Source: Nitrososphaerales archaeon TH526 (GTDB taxonomy: Archaea > Thermoproteota > Nitrososphaeria > Nitrososphaerales > Nitrososphaeraceae). From it: a stretch of 7,862 bases of DNA. Made by a program: the position numbers and the translations under genes. The stretch covers positions 1 to 7,862 of the forward strand of contig JAATVR010000331.1 of the NCBI GenBank assembly GCA_014523665.1, in the 5' to 3' direction. How positions within the stretch are numbered: position 1 is the stretch's first letter; every line of letters begins with the position of its first letter. This document shows positions 5,731 to 7,862 of the stretch, piece after piece. Under the pieces are notes generated by a model, which was not told where the DNA came from, did not search any database, and saw nothing but the letters and a program-made list of their open reading frames with translations.

Positions 5731-6075
5731 GTGAATAATAGTAATAACAATAATAGATTGACACTCCCTGCTGGAGTCCTTTTCATGACGATATTTCTGA
5801 TAGCCTTTCTATACGGTATAAGGTCAGAGATGATCTTTGCATCAGAATATGACTTCAGAGAGCAAGGCGGCACATATTCTGAAGGTATATCTCCTACAGA
5901 ATATAGCGAATCATCATTAGATGGCAACAGCGTAGAAAATACCGTCAATCAACAAAATGAATGTCAAGGGAATATTGTGATATGTCAAAACATTATCACA
6001 AGATTCATTTGTACTGAAAGGGCGATATGCATCATAGGTAACTTGGACCCATTTTTACTTGTACTTCCTAACTAG
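5731..6075 (+). CDS. Small secreted or anchored four-cysteine protein
   Basis: This 114-residue protein starts at GTG, fixed by an in-frame TAG at 5725-5727 and the TATA elements upstream. A polar Asn-rich N-terminus is followed by a hydrophobic signal or anchor helix at about 12-30. After a Ser/Glu-rich acidic linker (34-72) comes a compact module with C78-x6-C85-x8-C94-x5-C100 and a hydrophobic C-terminus (DPFLLVLPN). The even number of cysteines outside the membrane suggests two disulfides. Short proteins of this layout, signal helix, Asn/Ser linker and four-Cys tail, are my recollection from Nitrososphaerales genomes; no function is known to me. It converges with the frame on the opposite strand, overlapping it by 8 nt. 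Confidence 0.65.
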   Translation: MNNSNNNNRLTLPAGVLFMTIFLIAFLYGIRSEMIFASEYDFREQGGTYSEGISPTEYSESSLDGNSVENTVNQQNECQGNIVICQNIITRFICTERAICIIGNLDPFLLVLPN

Positions 6076-6275
6076 GCATCATCTGTTTGTGAAATATATC
6101 CATGTAACTCCTAAAGCCAATTGCATATCGAGATATTGAAAATGACTCAGGCTCGTCTGAGAGTGATTTATTAACCAATAGTAACGGGGGAATGTAGTTT
6201 TTGGCGGTGTCCAAAAACTTTGCTTCCAAGATATATCCAAAGATTTGACTGACAGGGTATCGCTAAATCATACAT
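6068..6275 (-). pseudogene. 68-aa soluble protein gene broken by one base
   Basis: ATG 6275 opens a frame with six codons before a CCC run (minus strand, 6257-6255). Removing one C continues into a second frame of 62 more residues ending at TAG 6070-6068, about 68 aa in all. The downstream frame is strikingly protein-like, for example LEAKFLDTAKNYIPPLLLVN and SISRYAIGFRSYMDIFHKQM, helical and amphipathic, but no family is recognised. Unshifted, the ATG frame ends after 34 aa, and the second frame alone could only start at TTG 6229 (53 aa). A TATA box at 6295-6304 would place transcription start at the ATG itself, as in a leaderless gene, which supports the joined reading. Cause may be real decay or a homopolymer sequencing error. 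The inverted repeat 6196-6219 lies within this frame. Confidence 0.5.
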
Positions 6276-6294
6276 TCATAGATAATATGCAATA

Positions 6295-6304
6295 GGATAA
6301 ATGG
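6295..6304 (-). promoter_or_regulatory. TATA-like box for the frameshifted small gene
   Basis: The minus strand reads CCATTTATCC. A start about 25 nt downstream falls at 6274-6275, exactly on the ATG of the broken 68-aa gene. This mirrors the leaderless arrangement of the 6702 gene. Confidence 0.35.
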
Positions 6305-6360
6305 AGTGCTACTATATAGAGGAAGTCGAGGACCTCAACAAGAGCACTCAGTACTTTTTT
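6304..6360 (+). terminator. Hairpin followed by T6
   Basis: GAGTGCT (6304-6310) pairs with AGCACTC (6343-6349), enclosing a small GAGG-A-CCTC stem (6328-6336). Five bases later comes TTTTTT (6355-6360). It looks like a plus-strand terminator and sits just before the convergent minus-strand gene ending at 6367. It lies 230 nt after the secreted-protein stop, the nearest plus-strand gene. Confidence 0.4.
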
Positions 6361-6366
6361 CCTATA

Positions 6367-6702
6367 CTATGCAGATAATTTTATCTGTGCTCGGCAACCA
6401 CGGTCTTTTAATTTAATTGAAAGCCAGAAAACGAATTTGTCAGAAAACTTTTTACCTTTAGCTTTGTCAATCTCTTTAGCATTGCTGTCATACAATTTCT
6501 CTACAAATTGGCCGGCGATAAATAACTTTGAAAATATCCACCCCGCACTCTGTACGGGATCCAATATTGCAAAGGGATCTAGACTAGGATCAAAACCACA
6601 TTCGACTTTCAATTGTGAAAGTAACGCGGTTGCGATATCTGTATCTTTTTTGAAATCCGTAGACATAAAGTCCAAAATGAAAGTTCCTAGATACGATGAC
6701 AT
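6367..6702 (-). CDS. Uncharacterised 111-aa soluble protein
   Basis: From ATG 6702 this gives 111 residues, ending at TAG. The sequence is mixed alpha-helical: an amphipathic N-terminal part (residues 1-32), an acidic-proline stretch (GFDPSLDPFAILDP, about 36-49), a hydrophobic helix (WIFSKLFIAGQFVEKLYD, about 54-71) and a Lys-rich tail. There are two cysteines and no metal or catalytic motif; the family is not recognised. A TTG at 6717 would add five residues, but the TATA box centred at 6729 predicts transcription starting near 6704, at the ATG, so a leaderless mRNA with ATG 6702 is preferred. The opposed 107-aa ORF (6437-6760) runs across this promoter and looks like a shadow. Confidence 0.6.
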   Translation of the reverse strand: MSSYLGTFILDFMSTDFKKDTDIATALLSQLKVECGFDPSLDPFAILDPVQSAGWIFSKLFIAGQFVEKLYDSNAKEIDKAKGKKFSDKFVFWLSIKLKDRGCRAQIKLSA

Positions 6703-6723
6703 TTTCAAAACTAGCAAATTGCA

Positions 6724-6733
6724 GAATATAAAT
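6724..6733 (-). promoter_or_regulatory. TATA box for the 111-aa gene
   Basis: The minus strand reads ATTTATATTC. With the usual 25-nt spacing transcription begins at about 6704, essentially at ATG 6702. A second TATA-like GTATAAAAG lies near 6771-6779. Confidence 0.55.
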
Positions 6734-6791
6734 TTGCAGCAACATAAAATTTTGTACTAACGGGAATTTCTTTTATACTCGATAGGGAACA

Positions 6792-6818
6792 AGAGAGTTA
6801 TCGCTTTAGAAACTCTCT
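6792..6818. other. 8-bp inverted repeat in spacer 6703-6997
   Basis: AGAGAGTT (6792-6799) and AACTCTCT (6811-6818) form a perfect stem with an 11-nt loop. It is about 90 nt upstream of the 111-aa gene and 180 nt past the next minus-strand stop. It has no T-run, so a terminator is not evident. The rest of this 295-nt spacer holds only tiny ORFs without motifs. Confidence 0.3.
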
Positions 6819-6997
6819 AATTGAAGTTTTCTAGTTATCAAGTACTTTCGGTTGACTAAATTGTAAATGTAGGTCGAAACATTAGTTTATTTCATATCGT
6901 CGAAAGATAGCCATCCTTCCACTAATTAACGTTAGAATCACATAGCTAGCATTGAACCTAAGGAAACAAATAGTGCATGTCTGGTTTTACTGGCAGT

Positions 6998-7357
6998 TTA
7001 CTTTGCGTGAATGAAGAGAGGCTTCTTACTAACCCATACAGGTCTATCTTTGGTCAACATTATTCTTATTAGACCCCCTTCTTCCCAACTCTTGAAGCTC
7101 TTTTCGAAATGTTCATAAATTTCAATATTAAAGCATGCAGAAGTATCATTTTCGAATAAGCATAGCTTTTTTTGGCGTATACTTTCAGTATGTAGTTTTT
7201 GCAACCACTTGTCAACTTCCTCAGGATGTTCCTGGAGTAAAGTTTCAATAATCAATGGGGTATAAATCCCAATTTTTGTAGCAAGGGAGCCGTTTGGGAT
7301 TAGATTATATCCCTTCAATACCAAGCCTAGTGATTTATCTTGCAGGATCTCAGACAT
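6998..7357 (-). CDS. Uncharacterised 119-aa soluble protein
   Basis: ATG 7357 to TAA 7000-6998 encodes 119 residues. It looks like a folded cytoplasmic protein. The N-terminal half has alternating helices, with an acidic one at TLLQEHPEEVDKWLQKLHTE (39-58). The C-terminal half has probable strands (KLCLFENDTSACFNIEIYEH and LIRIMLTKDRPVWVSKKP). The helical-then-beta order would suit a winged-helix-like or ligand-sensor domain, but that is only an impression; no family is recognised. There is no signal peptide, and its two cysteines do not form a metal motif. The start is the first ATG and lies about 48 nt after a TATA box. Neighbours on the same strand are separate transcription units with their own spacers. 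Confidence 0.65.
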   Translation of the reverse strand: MSEILQDKSLGLVLKGYNLIPNGSLATKIGIYTPLIIETLLQEHPEEVDKWLQKLHTESIRQKKLCLFENDTSACFNIEIYEHFEKSFKSWEEGGLIRIMLTKDRPVWVSKKPLFIHAK

Positions 7358-7667
7358 TTGTTAGGATCTATATATGATCAATCTGGATTATTAATTTGTT
7401 GCATATAAAATTACAACTCCCGCTGTAATATTTCAGAAATGATGTTCATTTTAGTGTAAGTCTAAGAAATTGATCTCCAATTAGTACATATTTTCATAGG
7501 TGCAGTTTCTGAACTCGACTCCTGACCTTTGTTTCTTCAAGACCGAACTGCCAGGGAGATTAGCTTAGCACATCAAATAGCATGTTTATAATTCTCTACA
7601 ATTTTCAAATTACTTTAACTATCACTTGATTCGCCTTGAGTGTAGAGACGGTTGGCAGTTCAGCATT
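7358..7667. other. Spacer with long-range 9-bp inverted repeat
   Basis: GAACTGCCA (7545-7553) and TGGCAGTTC (7653-7661) are exact inverted copies 99 nt apart, the second lying 7 nt downstream of the right-edge gene's stop. A minus-strand frame 7494-7559 reads like protein but has no start codon. Otherwise only the 119-aa gene's promoter is recognisable. No RNA gene fold was found. Confidence 0.35.
7401..7410 (-). promoter_or_regulatory. TATA box for the 119-aa gene
   Basis: The minus strand reads TTTTATATGC. It predicts transcription start near 7380 and a leader of about 23 nt. A second AT-rich element (tatata, 7369-7374) is too close to the ATG to serve. Confidence 0.5.
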
Positions 7668-7862
7668 TCAATCTTTGCGACTTGTGAATATCAATTCTAA
7701 GCCTCGTTTTTCTGAATGAGTATATGTGAACGATTCATTTGCCAAGATAGGAAAACTCGACAACTCTACCTCCTGGCATCTTGAACATCTACTGTCAAGA
7801 ACTGGGAGCCTGCTCTTGTCTAGGTAAGTCGTTGCCCAGAAGCAAGCATCACATACGACAAA
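7668..7862 (-). CDS. Zinc-ribbon-like small protein, N-terminus cut by window edge
   Basis: This frame enters at the right edge and ends at TGA 7670-7668, giving 64 visible residues. Counting from the first visible codon, CDAC (C4, C7) and CSRC (C26, C29) are two CxxC knuckles about 18 residues apart, a zinc-ribbon arrangement. An ELSSFPILANESFTYTHSEK stretch and a Leu/Ile-rich end (RGLELIF) follow, reading as a beta-rich C-terminal part. I recall similar short CDxCFW...CxxC proteins with an N-E-S-F/Y segment as multi-copy families in ammonia-oxidising archaea, but this needs a search. Only the start codon and probably a few residues are missing, since CxxC usually lies near the N-terminus. 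Likely cytoplasmic and zinc-binding; role unknown. Confidence 0.8.
   Translation of the reverse strand, partial: FVVCDACFWATTYLDKSRLPVLDSRCSRCQEVELSSFPILANESFTYTHSEKRGLELIFTSRKD

Noticed and set aside
6196..6219. 9-bp perfect stem with 6-nt loop as a ncRNA or terminator
   Set aside because: It lies inside the protein-like minus-strand frame of the broken 68-aa gene and is not followed by a T-run.
6301..6378. 25-aa plus-strand ORF
   Set aside because: Overlaps the hairpin/T6 terminator and the end of the convergent 111-aa gene; no motif.
6437..6760. 107-aa plus-strand ORF
   Set aside because: Shadow of the 111-aa minus gene, which has a TATA box placed exactly for its ATG.
1..7862. tRNA, rRNA, CRISPR array, insertion sequence or replication origin
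   Set aside because: No T-loop or D-loop signatures, regular spaced repeats, transposase motifs or terminal repeats with flanking duplications were found by eye.

Overview
The window reads as an AT-rich archaeal chromosome, most likely an ammonia-oxidising Nitrososphaerales archaeon (Nitrosocosmicus or Nitrososphaera type); that placement is inference. The signs are archaeal TATA boxes 20-35 nt before start codons with very short leaders, poly-T terminators, a secreted SIMPL (DUF541) protein, small secreted and zinc-ribbon proteins, an archaeal-style HNH nuclease and long spacers filled with tiny or broken genes. I saw no rRNA, tRNA, CRISPR array or insertion sequence.

Left part (1-1076): a Cys-rich reading frame without a start (7-300, +) converges on a hidden 37-residue zinc-ribbon gene (318-431, -). 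About 630 nt without a convincing gene follow, holding a 19-nt tandem repeat and a poly-T terminator. The minus-strand block 1077-2913 holds the SIMPL-domain protein preceded by a small ORF whose stop codon abuts its start, then a HIT-family hydrolase preceded by a small membrane-protein frame interrupted by an in-frame TGA.

Middle (3051-5538): three plus-strand genes, namely a radical SAM enzyme with a partial SPASM/twitch-like cysteine set, a four-helix membrane protein and an HNH endonuclease. Palindromes surround the TATA box of the radical SAM gene. The nuclease has its own TATA box inside the end of the membrane gene.

Right part (5691-7862): a short secreted four-cysteine protein (+) converges on a 68-residue minus-strand gene that appears broken by one base in a C run. 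Two unrecognised soluble proteins follow on the minus strand. The window edge cuts through a zinc-ribbon-like protein (CxxC...CxxC) that a start-to-stop ORF search would miss.

The large genes do not form an obvious pathway. The most distinctive feature is the density of tiny, broken or hidden genes, several with CxxC motifs, in what looks like intergenic space. I cannot tell from sequence alone whether the two clear interruptions (TGA at 2774-2776, GGG run at 6255-6257) are real decay or sequencing errors.
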